The notes below the pieces were generated by a model. The model saw only the letters and a program-made list of their open reading frames with translations. It was not told where the DNA came from and searched no databases. From NCBI RefSeq assembly GCF_020966755.1, contig NZ_JAJKFT010000004.1, forward strand, positions 992,001-1,056,000: a DNA stretch of 64,000 bases, given 5' to 3'. A program made the position numbers and the translations under genes. The stretch is from Blastopirellula sediminis. GTDB lineage: Bacteria > Planctomycetota > Planctomycetia > Pirellulales > Pirellulaceae. Shown in pieces: positions 17,631 to 25,663 of this stretch (its first letter is position 1; each line of letters starts with the position of its first letter).

Positions 17631-20066
17631 TTGAGATTCGTTGTCAAAACAGGACCAGACCGCCGAAAAACTAGCCCGCAGCGCAAACAAGGGAATGCGG
17701 ACGCTGGGGCAATGACGAATGTCGAAGCCCGAATGACGAAAACGGGACCCGGAAAAATAGGACCGGACCCCAAACGATTTTTTTTGCAGGGGTGGCCCAC
17801 CCAGTCTCCCAGAGACTGGGCGGGTCGCGCAGCGACAAGATGCCGCGCCATCCGCCAGGATCCCTCGGTCGCATTCGCCCAACAAACTGGCGTCCTGACC
17901 CTCACGCTCTCTGACGGCCGGACCCTCACGTACGATCTGCTCTATAACGCTCCTGACGCCGAGATCACCCTCACGCTAGATGGAAGCGAAGTTTCTACCA
18001 GCGACAAGCTCGCGTTCGGCCTGACGGGCGAAGGTCAATCGGTCAACAAGTCGCTGGTGATCGCCAACAACAGCGCGAACACGCTTTACCTGGCGGACTG
18101 GGACATCCCCGCTGGATTCTCGATTGCCAATCTAGCGGGACTCGCGTCCATCGCCCCGAACTCCACGGCGACGCTTGCGATCACGTTGAATGCGATGATT
18201 CCAGGACTGAATAGCGGCACGCTCCAATTCGTCACCAATGACGATAACGAAAGCGCGTTCTCGATCGCTCTCTCGGGGTTCGTCACCAGCGACGGTGATG
18301 GTCAAAGCGTTGTGGCCGGCTACACCTATAGCTACGACGTCGGCAATCGCCTGACCGGATCCACCGTCTACGGCCATTCCACCGAAGACGCCGCGTATAG
18401 CTATGACGCGACCAATCAGATCACCGCCGCCGATCGGAGCGGATCTGCCAATGACGAGTCGTTTACCTACGACGACAACGGCAACCGAATCGACGGCAGC
18501 AAGGTCATCGGCGACAACAACCAGATCCTCTCTGACGGGACGTACACCTACGGCTACGACGACGAAGGAAACATTGTTCTTCGCACCAACATCGCCGACG
18601 GCAGCTACGCCGTTTACGAGTGGGACTACCGCAACCGCCTGACCAGCGTCACCGATTACGACGTTTCCGACGTCAAACAACAACAGGTCGTTTACGGCTA
18701 CGACGCCTTCAACAACCTGATCAGCCGCGACTTCGACAGCGACGGCGACGGCACGTTCGACGTATCAGGCTATTTCATCTACGACAACGGCCAGATCCTG
18801 CTTCAGCTCGACAGTTCTGGCGATGTCGATCACCGGATGCTCTGGGGCCCGATGGTCGACCAGATCCTGGCCGACGAAAATGGCGCCGGCGACGTCTCCT
18901 GGATGTTGACCGACCACCAAAACACGGTCCGCGACGTCGTCCAGTATGACGACGTGAACGACATGGCGACCATCGTCAACCACATCGCCTACAACGTCGT
19001 CGGCGAGATCACCAGCCAGACCGACGATTCGCTCGATACGCTCCCCTTCCACTACACCGCCCGCTACTTCGACGAAGCGACCGGCCTGCAGTACAACACC
19101 AACCGTTGGTACAACGCGGAACTAAGTCGCTGGATGAGCCAGGACCCGATTGGGTTTGCGGCGGGGGACGCGAATCTTTATCGATATGTGGGGAACGCGC
19201 ATCTGAATGGTGTGGATCCAAGTGGGCTTTACGTCTTCCCTGGTATTCTCGATCCAGATAGCCCGGGCGCTCCGCCGCTGCCCCCGCTAACTCCGGTCGA
19301 AGAGATGATGCTGATTGCGAACCGACCCGGCGGAATATATAACGACGAAAAGAACTACCGGGATTTGGTGAATTTTATTGCGAAACACCATATCCAAACA
19401 TCCAGCGGATCGTGGGGCTTGGACAGAACGGTATTTGATGCCGCAGTAAACGAACTGGCTAGACAGAATAAGGAGGCTCGGCCAAACGAATGGTATTGGC
19501 TTATCCATTGCATGACAGACATGAAGCTCGCTGATCATGTGACTCAAGAAACACGCCGGATTACCGGAGCGCCACTCGTCACTCCTGCCGAAGAAGCGCG
19601 TATCGCGATAGCGAATGGTTCAGAACTCGGACCAGATGTTGCAGTAGTAGTACTTGGTAGACTCGGTACCAATGGAGGTCGCTGCCCATCAAGTAGTACT
19701 TCAAATAGAACTCCTAAGAATACACCTCCTTCTAAAAAGGAGATGGTTCCCCAAAAAGCACAGCTTCAGCAAGCAAAGGCCAGAAACGCTGCGAAACTGC
19801 CAAACGGATATTGGGATTCAGGAAAGCGGGTCTTTCCTACTAAGACCAACTCTGGACTCAGTGGCAATGCACTTGCAGCCGAGCAAAAAGAGTTCTTCAA
19901 AAAGGGACTTGCAGCAGGAACGGATTCTGGAATACTTCGCGGTCAAGCATCCGAGGCAGGATATGAACGTCTGGGGGGTACTGGTCGTCCCGGCGATCGT
20001 CTGACTGACCCATCAGCGGAGAAGGCTTTACAAGATGCAATTAGCGAAATCTTAGGTGGTAAATGA
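17631..20066 (+). CDS. RHS repeat protein, 5'-truncated, with C-terminal polymorphic-toxin tip
   Basis: The open frame encodes 811 residues, but the first 80 or so come from dispersed repeats and are unlikely to be genuine, so this is probably a truncated RHS gene. Recognisable parts: a choice-of-anchor D/ASH-like domain (about 105-220), YD/RHS repeats (about 225-480; 'YSYDVGNRLTG', 'FTYDDNGNRIDG'), and the RHS core end ('YFDEATGLQYNTNRWYNAEL' then 'QDPIGFAAGDANLYRYVGNA'), closed by DPSGLY near 528. The following 280 residues are unlike the core and AT-richer, as expected for an exchangeable toxin tip; the toxin family is not recognised. The stop overlaps the next gene by 4 bp (ATGA), the usual toxin-immunity arrangement. 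Without a secretion N-terminus it may be a silent cassette. Confidence 0.7.
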   Translation: MRFVVKTGPDRRKTSPQRKQGNADAGAMTNVEARMTKTGPGKIGPDPKRFFLQGWPTQSPRDWAGRAATRCRAIRQDPSVAFAQQTGVLTLTLSDGRTLTYDLLYNAPDAEITLTLDGSEVSTSDKLAFGLTGEGQSVNKSLVIANNSANTLYLADWDIPAGFSIANLAGLASIAPNSTATLAITLNAMIPGLNSGTLQFVTNDDNESAFSIALSGFVTSDGDGQSVVAGYTYSYDVGNRLTGSTVYGHSTEDAAYSYDATNQITAADRSGSANDESFTYDDNGNRIDGSKVIGDNNQILSDGTYTYGYDDEGNIVLRTNIADGSYAVYEWDYRNRLTSVTDYDVSDVKQQQVVYGYDAFNNLISRDFDSDGDGTFDVSGYFIYDNGQILLQLDSSGDVDHRMLWGPMVDQILADENGAGDVSWMLTDHQNTVRDVVQYDDVNDMATIVNHIAYNVVGEITSQTDDSLDTLPFHYTARYFDEATGLQYNTNRWYNAELSRWMSQDPIGFAAGDANLYRYVGNAHLNGVDPSGLYVFPGILDPDSPGAPPLPPLTPVEEMMLIANRPGGIYNDEKNYRDLVNFIAKHHIQTSSGSWGLDRTVFDAAVNELARQNKEARPNEWYWLIHCMTDMKLADHVTQETRRITGAPLVTPAEEARIAIANGSELGPDVAVVVLGRLGTNGGRCPSSSTSNRTPKNTPPSKKEMVPQKAQLQQAKARNAAKLPNGYWDSGKRVFPTKTNSGLSGNALAAEQKEFFKKGLAAGTDSGILRGQASEAGYERLGGTGRPGDRLTDPSAEKALQDAISEILGGK
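17671..17740. repeat. Composite dispersed repeat (TAGCCCG... plus ATGACGAATGTCGAA...)
   Basis: The segment has TAGCCCGCAGCGCAAACAAG followed by GGAATG, and then AATGACGAATGTCGAAGC with CGAATGACGAA. The same two motifs, in the same order and spacing, recur at 46663-46776. The first motif alone occurs inverted at 28262-28287. It is non-coding in character although the RHS frame reads through it. Confidence 0.7.
17791..17820. repeat. REP-like hairpin beside truncated RHS gene
   Basis: GGTGGCCCA precedes a perfect 9-bp hairpin CCCAGTCTC (17800-17808) / GAGACTGGG (17812-17820) with a 3-nt loop. The GGGTGG head plus hairpin layout resembles the REP elements elsewhere in the window, but the stem sequence differs, so family membership is uncertain. 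Confidence 0.5.
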
Positions 20067-20491
20067 AAGTCCGCAAGTTAAATCATCAGATATTCGAATT
20101 GCCATCGAATCATCCAGCGAGAGCTTTTTTGGAGGAGTTTATTGAGTGTCGCACGGAATGCGTAGGTCGCGAAATTGCCCTCAGTGGCGATACTCCTGTA
20201 GATCAGGAGTGGTTTTCAAGGATCGATGGCAAGCACTGGCTTTTTTCCAATCTCATGTACAAGTACATATCGTTTGATATTCAGTTGGATGGCTGGCTAA
20301 CCGGTGCGCCAACTCTTACGGATTCAGAACGATATGATCTTGAAATGATTCCAGTTGTACGTGGTCTCCTGCTTGAATGTCGTGAAGAGGCTATTCGACA
20401 TAAAAATGATTCTGTGCTGGAATTGATTTCACGTGTCGAGCATCTTCTTTGGCTATGGGAGAATTGTATTCACTCTAGAGTATCGAATTGA
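20063..20491 (+). CDS. Candidate immunity protein for the RHS toxin tip
   Basis: The 142-residue acidic protein starts at the ATG within the ATGA overlap with the RHS stop, so the two are translationally coupled. It lacks a signal peptide or membrane segment, as expected for a cytoplasmic antidote. The C-terminal half is helical ('LLECREEAIRHKNDSVLELI'). I recognise no immunity family. The call rests on position, size, coupling and AT-rich composition shared with the toxin tip. Confidence 0.55.
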   Translation: MKVRKLNHQIFELPSNHPARAFLEEFIECRTECVGREIALSGDTPVDQEWFSRIDGKHWLFSNLMYKYISFDIQLDGWLTGAPTLTDSERYDLEMIPVVRGLLLECREEAIRHKNDSVLELISRVEHLLWLWENCIHSRVSN

Positions 20492-20630
20492 GTCAGATCG
20501 ATTGGATGCAACAAAACTTGGCGAAGAAAAGAGACCAGGCCCAACACTGTTCGGCACGCCATTTGCGCATCAGATTGAGTAACGTATCGCCTTGCCAGAT
20601 TGGCAGTGGCAACTACCGTCTCGACCTCGC

Positions 20631-21040
20631 ATGCGGCGATATTCAATCGTGCAGGCGCCTTCCCCCAACGACAACGCGGATGACCAACGACCGATCCATT
20701 TGCGGGGGCTGAAGCACTTCGCCAAGCCTCGGCCCTTGCTAGCGGAACTGCGTCACGACGCCACCGCTCGCGACACGTCGGGCAATCGAACTCTGCACTT
20801 TGACCAGTACTGCCTGCTGGTGCTGCTTTACGCTCTGAATCCCGGCATCTCGAGCCTTCGCGCCCTCTCACAGGCGAGCGAACTGACCAAGGTTCAACAG
20901 AAGTTGGGCAACGCGAAGGCCTCGCTTGGTTCGCTTTCCGAAAGCGCGCGGTTGTTCGAGCCGGAGTGGTTGAAAGCCATTATCGGCCAGTTGGCCGAGC
21001 AGGTTCAAGCCGGAGAACTTGACGCCCAATTAAGACTACT
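20631..21040 (+). pseudogene. IS4-family transposase, N-terminal remnant
   Basis: The reading frame starting near ATG 20631 encodes about 135 residues resembling the N-terminal region of planctomycete IS4-type transposases ('HFDQYCLLVLLYALNPGISS', 'LRALSQASELTKVQQKLG', 'LSESARLFEPEWLKAIIGQL'). Homology stops around 21028, before any DDE catalytic residues, and the frame closes at 21068 inside the next gene. It is a deletion remnant that cannot be active. It separates the RHS toxin-immunity pair from the next orphan gene, pointing to IS-mediated rearrangement. Confidence 0.65.
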
Positions 21041-21043
21041 GAC

Positions 21044-21784
21044 ATGGGGCAGGTTGAGGATGTCGTGAAGTATTGGAATGTTGAAGAAAAGTTGAGGCCT
21101 TGGTACCCCATGAAATTCTACGGAGTCACAAAGATCTCCTGTTTCATCGACAACCCGCGAATTAAATCCTTCCACGCGAACATGTTTCATGGATTAGCTG
21201 AGCGCGATGGAAAAGAGTTTCCCGGTTGTCCCCCGGTTTACGCAAATACAGAGTCGCCAAGTCTTCTGACGATTTCACGTAACGCAAGTCGCGTGCCCAA
21301 GATTTTTCAACCCATGAATCACCTAGTCGTCCACGAGTCTTACGAGAAAACGCTCAGCGAACTTCCAAATATACGTCTTGCACCGGTCGAGTTCAGGAGA
21401 CTTGTCGACGTCGAGTTCGCAGAGGGAGATATGTCGTGGGCGGAAAAATGGGGAAACGTAGACCCATGCCAACTCTTGCGAACGCTTCCTGACGTCCCCG
21501 AATTTCATCAAACCATCGGTCGCTACATTGAAGTGCAGTGTTATCGAAATTGTGATGCGGCGAAAAAATACCCGACCGCGTCGCCCGTTACCATTGTGGA
21601 AGGGACGCCGCCTTGGGAAGAAAAATCCGAAATGCGACTATCTGCGGAAATGCTGGAACAATTCCCGATCATGTGTGGATCGCTTATCGTTAGCGCGCCA
21701 GTCTACGAGCTTCTTAAAGAAGGACTAGATCCTACCTACTTTGTAGTGCGAGAATTCGACTTGGATTCTTGCCACAGCCAATAG
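21044..21784 (+). CDS. Uncharacterised protein, possibly an orphan immunity protein
   Basis: The 246-residue protein has no signal peptide or membrane segment. It contains 'MNHLVVHESYEKTLSELPNI' and 'FPIMCGSLIVSAPVYELLKE', two related blocks of the 'LVVxxxxxxxL' type seen in DUF1629/Imm11-like immunity proteins; this resemblance is weak. It is AT-rich relative to the chromosome core and directly abuts the IS4 remnant, which has removed whatever lay upstream. It could be the surviving antidote of a lost RHS toxin cassette. Start at ATG 21044 is provisional because it lies at the rearrangement junction. Confidence 0.45.
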   Translation: MGQVEDVVKYWNVEEKLRPWYPMKFYGVTKISCFIDNPRIKSFHANMFHGLAERDGKEFPGCPPVYANTESPSLLTISRNASRVPKIFQPMNHLVVHESYEKTLSELPNIRLAPVEFRRLVDVEFAEGDMSWAEKWGNVDPCQLLRTLPDVPEFHQTIGRYIEVQCYRNCDAAKKYPTASPVTIVEGTPPWEEKSEMRLSAEMLEQFPIMCGSLIVSAPVYELLKEGLDPTYFVVREFDLDSCHSQ

Positions 21785-21981
21785 AATTCGGCGGGATGGC
21801 ATCCAACGCTGGCAACGATTGCATCTCCGCCCAGACAGTTTGGCGTACTTGACTTGCAGGCAAAGGAAAGGGAACCTTGGACTCGTCCTATGCAAAAAGT
21901 AAAAGCACGGGGAAGAAAAGAGGGGCCTCCTTCAGGCCGGCGAAACCCGATACCCTGCAGAGATTGAGGTCAATTCCACCG

Positions 21982-22627
21982 CTACAGTTTTCGATCCGAC
22001 ACCGCGCGTGACGACTGCAGGAGATGGTCGCGGCGATCGGGGGCGATGGTCAGCAGCTTTTCCAGCAGCATTTCGAGGACCGCTTCTCCGGCGATGATGG
22101 CGGGGATCTCGGCTTTGACCGGATCGCGATTGGCGGTGGTGAAGAGGGAGATGTCGGCGATCTGGCTGAGCGGGGAACTGGAAAAATTGGTCAGCGCAAT
22201 GACGGTCGCCCCTTGCTGCTTGGCGACGTCGGTCGTGTGCAGGATATCCTTGGTGGCGCCAGAGGAACTGATCGCCACCAGCACGTCGGCATCGGTCAGC
22301 AGCGTCGCGTTGACCGCCATCACGTAGCCTTCGGTCGATGGACGCGCATCGATGCCGATTCGGCTCAACTTCCAGGCCAGACTCAGAACCAGCGGCGCCG
22401 AACTGGCGACGCCGACGATCAGCGCTCCCCGGCAGTTCAGCAGCCGGTTGGCCCCCTTTTGCAGATCGGCGTCTTCCAGCAGGCGGAGCGTTTCGCTGAG
22501 ATCGCTCTTCAGCCGCCTGGCCGTCTCGCTGTCATGGCGACCGCTCGACTCTCCCTCAGACGACCGTTCGTTGACGGCGCCGTCGGTCGCCAGCATCAAT
22601 TTGAACTCTTGAAACCCTTTGCAGCAC
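21982..22627 (-). pseudogene. RpiR-type regulator lacking its DNA-binding domain (SIS domain remnant)
   Basis: The remaining coding sequence begins at the very end of the RpiR helix-turn-helix domain (CKGFQEFKLMLATDGA) and continues through a complete sugar-isomerase (SIS) domain: 'GALIVGVASSAPLVLSLAWK', 'LVAISSSGATKDILHTTDVA', 'TVIALTNFSSSPLSQIAD'. About 70 residues of the HTH are missing. Exactly where homology ends, a REP hairpin (22628-22659) begins. The frame stays open upstream to 22854, but that part (about 75 residues) has no HTH character. Without the DNA-binding domain it cannot act as a normal repressor. The SIS domain alone could still bind phosphosugars if translated. Confidence 0.65.
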
Positions 22628-22659
22628 GGGTGCCATTGCCACGGTCTTACGTGGCAATG
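22628..22659. repeat. REP element (solo), at the break point of the RpiR gene
   Basis: GGGTGC head (22628-22633) followed by a perfect 10-bp hairpin, CATTGCCACG (22634-22643) / CGTGGCAATG (22650-22659), loop GTCTTA. Head and layout match the REPs flanking the RAYT gene at 29746 and 30492. Confidence 0.7.
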
Positions 22660-22815
22660 ATTGCGGCAGGACAAGCCTCGCGGGTGGATCCTGTTGACAA
22701 GGCGAATTGAAGCTCGAACCGTTTGACCGAATGCGGCTGCACGCGTCACGGTTTCAGTTCGCTCTGCCGAAAAACATAGCACGTCTACAAAGAGCGTTCC
22801 CTTCGGGGAGCCTCC

Positions 22816-22846
22816 AAAAGCCTGGCCATTTCGCCAGGCTTTTTTT
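22816..22846 (+). terminator. Rho-independent terminator, gene of origin lost or unknown
   Basis: Perfect hairpin AAAGCCTGGC (22817-22826) / GCCAGGCTTT (22833-22842) with a 6-nt loop, then further T residues. No plausible plus-strand gene ends just upstream, so it may be left over from a deleted gene. Confidence 0.75.
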
Positions 22847-22892
22847 GTGCGCACTCTTCGCGCCTCACGGCGGACTTATCCGCCAGCTCCAC

Positions 22893-22973
22893 CCTAGTCG
22901 TAGGTCAGGCCTTGGCCTGACGAACCCGCCCTTCCTAGTCGTAGGCCAGACCTTGGCCCGACGAACCGCCCTT
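22893..22973. repeat. Two tandem copies of a 40-bp palindromic repeat
   Basis: Two adjacent near-identical units begin CCTAGTCGTAGG and end CCGCCCTT. Each contains a hairpin of the type GTCAGGCC-TT-GGCCTGAC; the second copy has compensating changes (CCAGACC / GGCCCG). Together they fill the gap upstream of the small gene at 23068. Confidence 0.7.
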
Positions 22974-23067
22974 CCCAGGCTGTACCCGGCAGCGCCTCCC
23001 CGCCGACGAGCAAAGGAAGTTGCCGCCAAAGTTAAACCCAGAAAACGTCAAATAGGCGGAAGACAAC

Positions 23068-23274
23068 ATGAACATCTGGAAAGAGTTGTTTCATTTGTGC
23101 GAAGCCATTCGAGCCAACAGTGACCCAAGTGACTCTTTCGCAGTAAATCAGCGGCAGTTCAATGAATTAGAACGGTTGCTCAAGCTACTTCCTGCAGATG
23201 ACGAATCGATTGATGGGGCAGAAGGGGGACGGCAAGGTCGCGCAAGGACAATTAAGACTGCGATGCACCTTTGA
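23068..23274 (+). CDS. Small hypothetical protein
   Basis: The 68-residue frame starts MNIWKELFHLCEAIRANSD and has a GGCGGAAG purine stretch 8-15 bases upstream. The first 45 residues look protein-like (amphipathic helices, 'FNELERLLKLLPADDES'); the last 20 are basic and may be out of frame with the original. No family is recognised. It may be the N-terminal fragment of a larger lost gene. Confidence 0.3.
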   Translation: MNIWKELFHLCEAIRANSDPSDSFAVNQRQFNELERLLKLLPADDESIDGAEGGRQGRARTIKTAMHL

Positions 23275-23523
23275 GCGGGATGTGGAAAAATAGCCGATCA
23301 AGCTTTTATTTACCGACCTGAAATCGGCCACGTGCGAGCGAGAAATCGACGTCCCCGGGCTGTTTTGCCGCTTGCGCATCAGAGGCGACTGACGCAACAT
23401 ATTGAGACAAAAGACGTTACGGGATTCACTTTCAAAGTGGAATTACCAATAGTTGTGTCCACGACTAGCGTTAATTCAACTTTCGTGATCCAGTCAGCGT
23501 GTCGACGATAGTCCTGTGAGTGC

Positions 23524-23562
23524 GGGAGGCAGGAGTCGCGCGTTCAAATCGCGCCACCCCGA
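23524..23562 (+). other. 3' half of a tRNA gene (T-arm and acceptor end), 5' half missing
   Basis: A 5-bp stem GCGCG (23538-23542) and CGCGC (23550-23554) encloses the canonical T-loop TTCAAAT, followed by a 7-nt acceptor strand CACCCCG and discriminator A. The matching 5' acceptor CGGGGTG is not present in the preceding 100 bases, so the gene is incomplete. A terminator follows 16 bp later. This looks like the residue of integration or recombination at a tRNA gene. Confidence 0.5.
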
Positions 23563-23577
23563 ACTTGATATGGATGG

Positions 23578-23609
23578 CTCGCCGCAGCAAGTTGCGGCGA
23601 GTCGTTTTT
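23578..23609 (+). terminator. Terminator after the tRNA 3' fragment
   Basis: Perfect 9-bp hairpin CTCGCCGCA (23578-23586) / TGCGGCGAG (23593-23601), loop GCAAGT, followed by TCG and a T5 run. Its position suggests it is the native terminator of the broken tRNA gene. Confidence 0.8.
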
Positions 23610-23839
23610 CGATTGGAAGCAGCGACTTACGAAAAAATCTGCGTCCCGTTCGAATGGTTCAAACAATATGTGATTTGCACGGACCAATGGGCCTTGTTGC
23701 AGCAAGCCCTTTATCTGCAATATGCTGCTGGGTTCAAATCCCATCGTCTGTTTCGCCATCCATCGACCATATGGTAGCAATGAACCTCAACGTCTGCCCC
23801 TGTCTCTGGTAAAATGAGTACGTGTCTGGAGGACCAGAG

Positions 23840-24808
23840 ATGACCGCACAAGATGACCACGATCGACGCGAGGCGTACTTCGCCTCCCGCTACATGAAGA
23901 TCGCCGAGCACTGGTTCCACACCGAGGTGAGGACCGAATTTCGCGACCACGAAGCGGTCACGGACCGCCGGTGCCGGTTCTGCGGTCGGGGCCGGCCCGA
24001 GGTACGGTTCAAGAAGCTCGCGCACGCGATCTCCGACTTTCTCGGCAACCTGTCGATCATCTCGATGAATGAGTGCGACGAGTGCAACACGTTCTTTGGT
24101 GAGGGGTGCGAGGACCACCTCAGTAAGGCGACGATGCTGCTCCGCACGCTCGTTGGTATCCCGCGCAAGAACAGCGTCGAATCGACCTTCAAGGACCGGA
24201 TCCGCGACGAGGAGCTTCGTATCGACTCGAAACCCGGGGCGGTGAACATTCGCGTTCCTGAGCCGAACTCGATCGATGGCCTGCTCGTCGATGGTGTGTT
24301 GCCCGATATGATCCCGCTCCGTGGTGACCTCCGGTCGCAACCTTACGTCCCAATTGAGGCCGTGAAGGCCCTCGTCAAGTTCGCCTGTTCGGTATCTCCG
24401 AAGGTCGAGTTGGCCCAGATTCAGGGTGCGATTGATTGGGTCGGTGGCCGACACACGGTGCAATTCTCTTCATTTCCTGTTGGATTCGCGTTCACGCCGG
24501 GTGCCGAAGCAGCTGGCGAAAAGGTGAGTCACGTCATCTTGATTCGCCGGAGAGACGCCGGCCCGGAACCGTATCTGTGGTTCCTCATACAGTTTCGGAA
24601 CTTTCGCTTCCAGGTTCCAGTGCCGTTCTGCTCGGCAGACGACGGCGTCACCTGGTTGAGAATGGAGCACTTCCAGTCGCTGTTCCAACCCTCCTGGCCA
24701 CGTGGCGAGACCACGTTCTCGTGGCTGAACTGGTCGGGAGAGAAAAAAGTTCGGACTTCTTGGGACGTATCGCCGGGTGCCACTGTCGTCTGCGACAGTG
24801 CTCTTTAA
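23840..24808 (+). CDS. HNH endonuclease family protein
   Basis: About 322 residues from the ATG at 23840, preceded by GGAGGA at 23828; a GTG at 23822 is the alternative. The HNH/treble-clef core is near the N-terminus (about 45-100): CRFCGRG, then 'FKKLAHAISDFLGN', then 'NECDECNTFFGEGCEDHL'. Four zinc-type cysteines and the AH/N/ED catalytic set are present. The C-terminal 200 residues have no named domain and may determine target. Such stand-alone HNH proteins sit in defence or mobile regions and cut DNA or RNA; the target here is unknown. The last dozen residues and the stop codon are supplied by a REP element (24775-24800), so the natural C-terminus may have been altered. Confidence 0.75.
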   Translation: MTAQDDHDRREAYFASRYMKIAEHWFHTEVRTEFRDHEAVTDRRCRFCGRGRPEVRFKKLAHAISDFLGNLSIISMNECDECNTFFGEGCEDHLSKATMLLRTLVGIPRKNSVESTFKDRIRDEELRIDSKPGAVNIRVPEPNSIDGLLVDGVLPDMIPLRGDLRSQPYVPIEAVKALVKFACSVSPKVELAQIQGAIDWVGGRHTVQFSSFPVGFAFTPGAEAAGEKVSHVILIRRRDAGPEPYLWFLIQFRNFRFQVPVPFCSADDGVTWLRMEHFQSLFQPSWPRGETTFSWLNWSGEKKVRTSWDVSPGATVVCDSAL

Positions 24809-24960
24809 TCTGTTCAGGCGATGGGGGCGGCATCGCAAGGGTTTAGGCGATTCCCTTCAAGCCATTATTCTTTTGACGTTCCACAAATCATGCAATACTG
24901 AGATGAATTGAGGTCTCTGTCAGAAGGTAAAAGACACTGTCGCAGACGACAGTGGCACCC
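24775..24960. repeat. REPIN-like inverted pair of REP elements
   Basis: Two 26-nt REPs, 24775-24800 and 24935-24960, are perfect reverse complements. Each has the GGGTGC head and an internal hairpin CACTGTCG-TCTG-CGACAGTG; the second copy continues into GTCTT as do the REPs at the RAYT gene. They are 134 bp apart. The 343 bp between the HNH gene and the next gene hold little else. Confidence 0.8.
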
Positions 24961-25054
24961 AAGAGGAGAATGGCTAACAGTGCCACCCCGCCGCGACGGA
25001 CGGGGTTAGGCTATACGCTACGCGCGCGTGGTCGCCCTCGAAAACCCCAAACTG

Positions 25055-25078
25055 AAAAAGACCCCCGTCCCCTTTCTT
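25055..25078. repeat. Dispersed G-rich/C-rich repeat, copy 1
   Basis: AAAAAGACCCCCGTCCCC followed by TTTCTT. Recurs at 25815-25836 in the same orientation and at 26655-26677 inverted, bracketing two small AT-rich genes. Confidence 0.75.
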
Positions 25079-25151
25079 CGCCATCAAATAGAACAATTTG
25101 TTGACGGAAACTGGATTTGCGTACCACCAAACAGTTCGCGAGGATAGCTCG

Positions 25152-25649
25152 ATGAATACGAATTGGCTTCATCACGAAGAAGCAAGAAATTACGCCGTCG
25201 CGATTGAGGACAGACAAGCGCGAGCTGCATTGCGCGGCGTGCATACTTTGCTTCTGGAAAGCTGCGGCGCCACGCCGCTATATTCACTCGAGCGTCAACT
25301 ACGTCCTATATTCCCGCTTGATCTTCGAGTCGTATATCGTTGCGTTGCCTCTCTCTTTTCGGAATGGAAAGAGAATGCCCGAGAAGCGCATCTCACAAAG
25401 AACGAGAATGTTAGAAATCTGGACAACGCCAAGGAATATGTTTCTCGGCTAAATGGCGAGCGAGAGAAAACGGCGCAGCTCAACTTCGTGCAGCTTTTAT
25501 GCGAAGCCGCGCTCAAGGAGAACAAAGTTATTGACGTATTGTTTTGCTGCGAGCTTCTCCATCCAATTCTGTCGGATGATGATGCGCTCGACAACATCTT
25601 GAGTGGAAGAGCAGAGAATTGCTCCGTTGACGTCTGGCAAGACTATTAG
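25152..25649 (+). CDS. Uncharacterised helical protein in accessory region
   Basis: The product is about 165 residues from ATG 25152; an upstream in-frame start at 25098 exists but adds an unconvincing N-terminus. It is predicted mostly helical, cytoplasmic, without motifs I recognise ('LRPIFPLDLRVVYRCVASLF', 'EYVSRLNGEREKTAQLNFVQ'). AT-rich relative to flanking chromosome. It lies between two copies of the dispersed G/C-rich repeat and next to a SUKH-like immunity gene. It could be an orphan immunity or defence-associated protein, but this is position-based guesswork. Confidence 0.5.
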   Translation: MNTNWLHHEEARNYAVAIEDRQARAALRGVHTLLLESCGATPLYSLERQLRPIFPLDLRVVYRCVASLFSEWKENAREAHLTKNENVRNLDNAKEYVSRLNGEREKTAQLNFVQLLCEAALKENKVIDVLFCCELLHPILSDDDALDNILSGRAENCSVDVWQDY

Positions 25650-25663
25650 GCTCTGACGAAGAA

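Noticed and set aside
23729-23760. Second tRNA gene
   Set aside because: A TTCAAAT loop with a 4-bp stem is present, but no acceptor stem partner, D-arm or anticodon arm can be folded; kept only as a weak side note to the first tRNA fragment.
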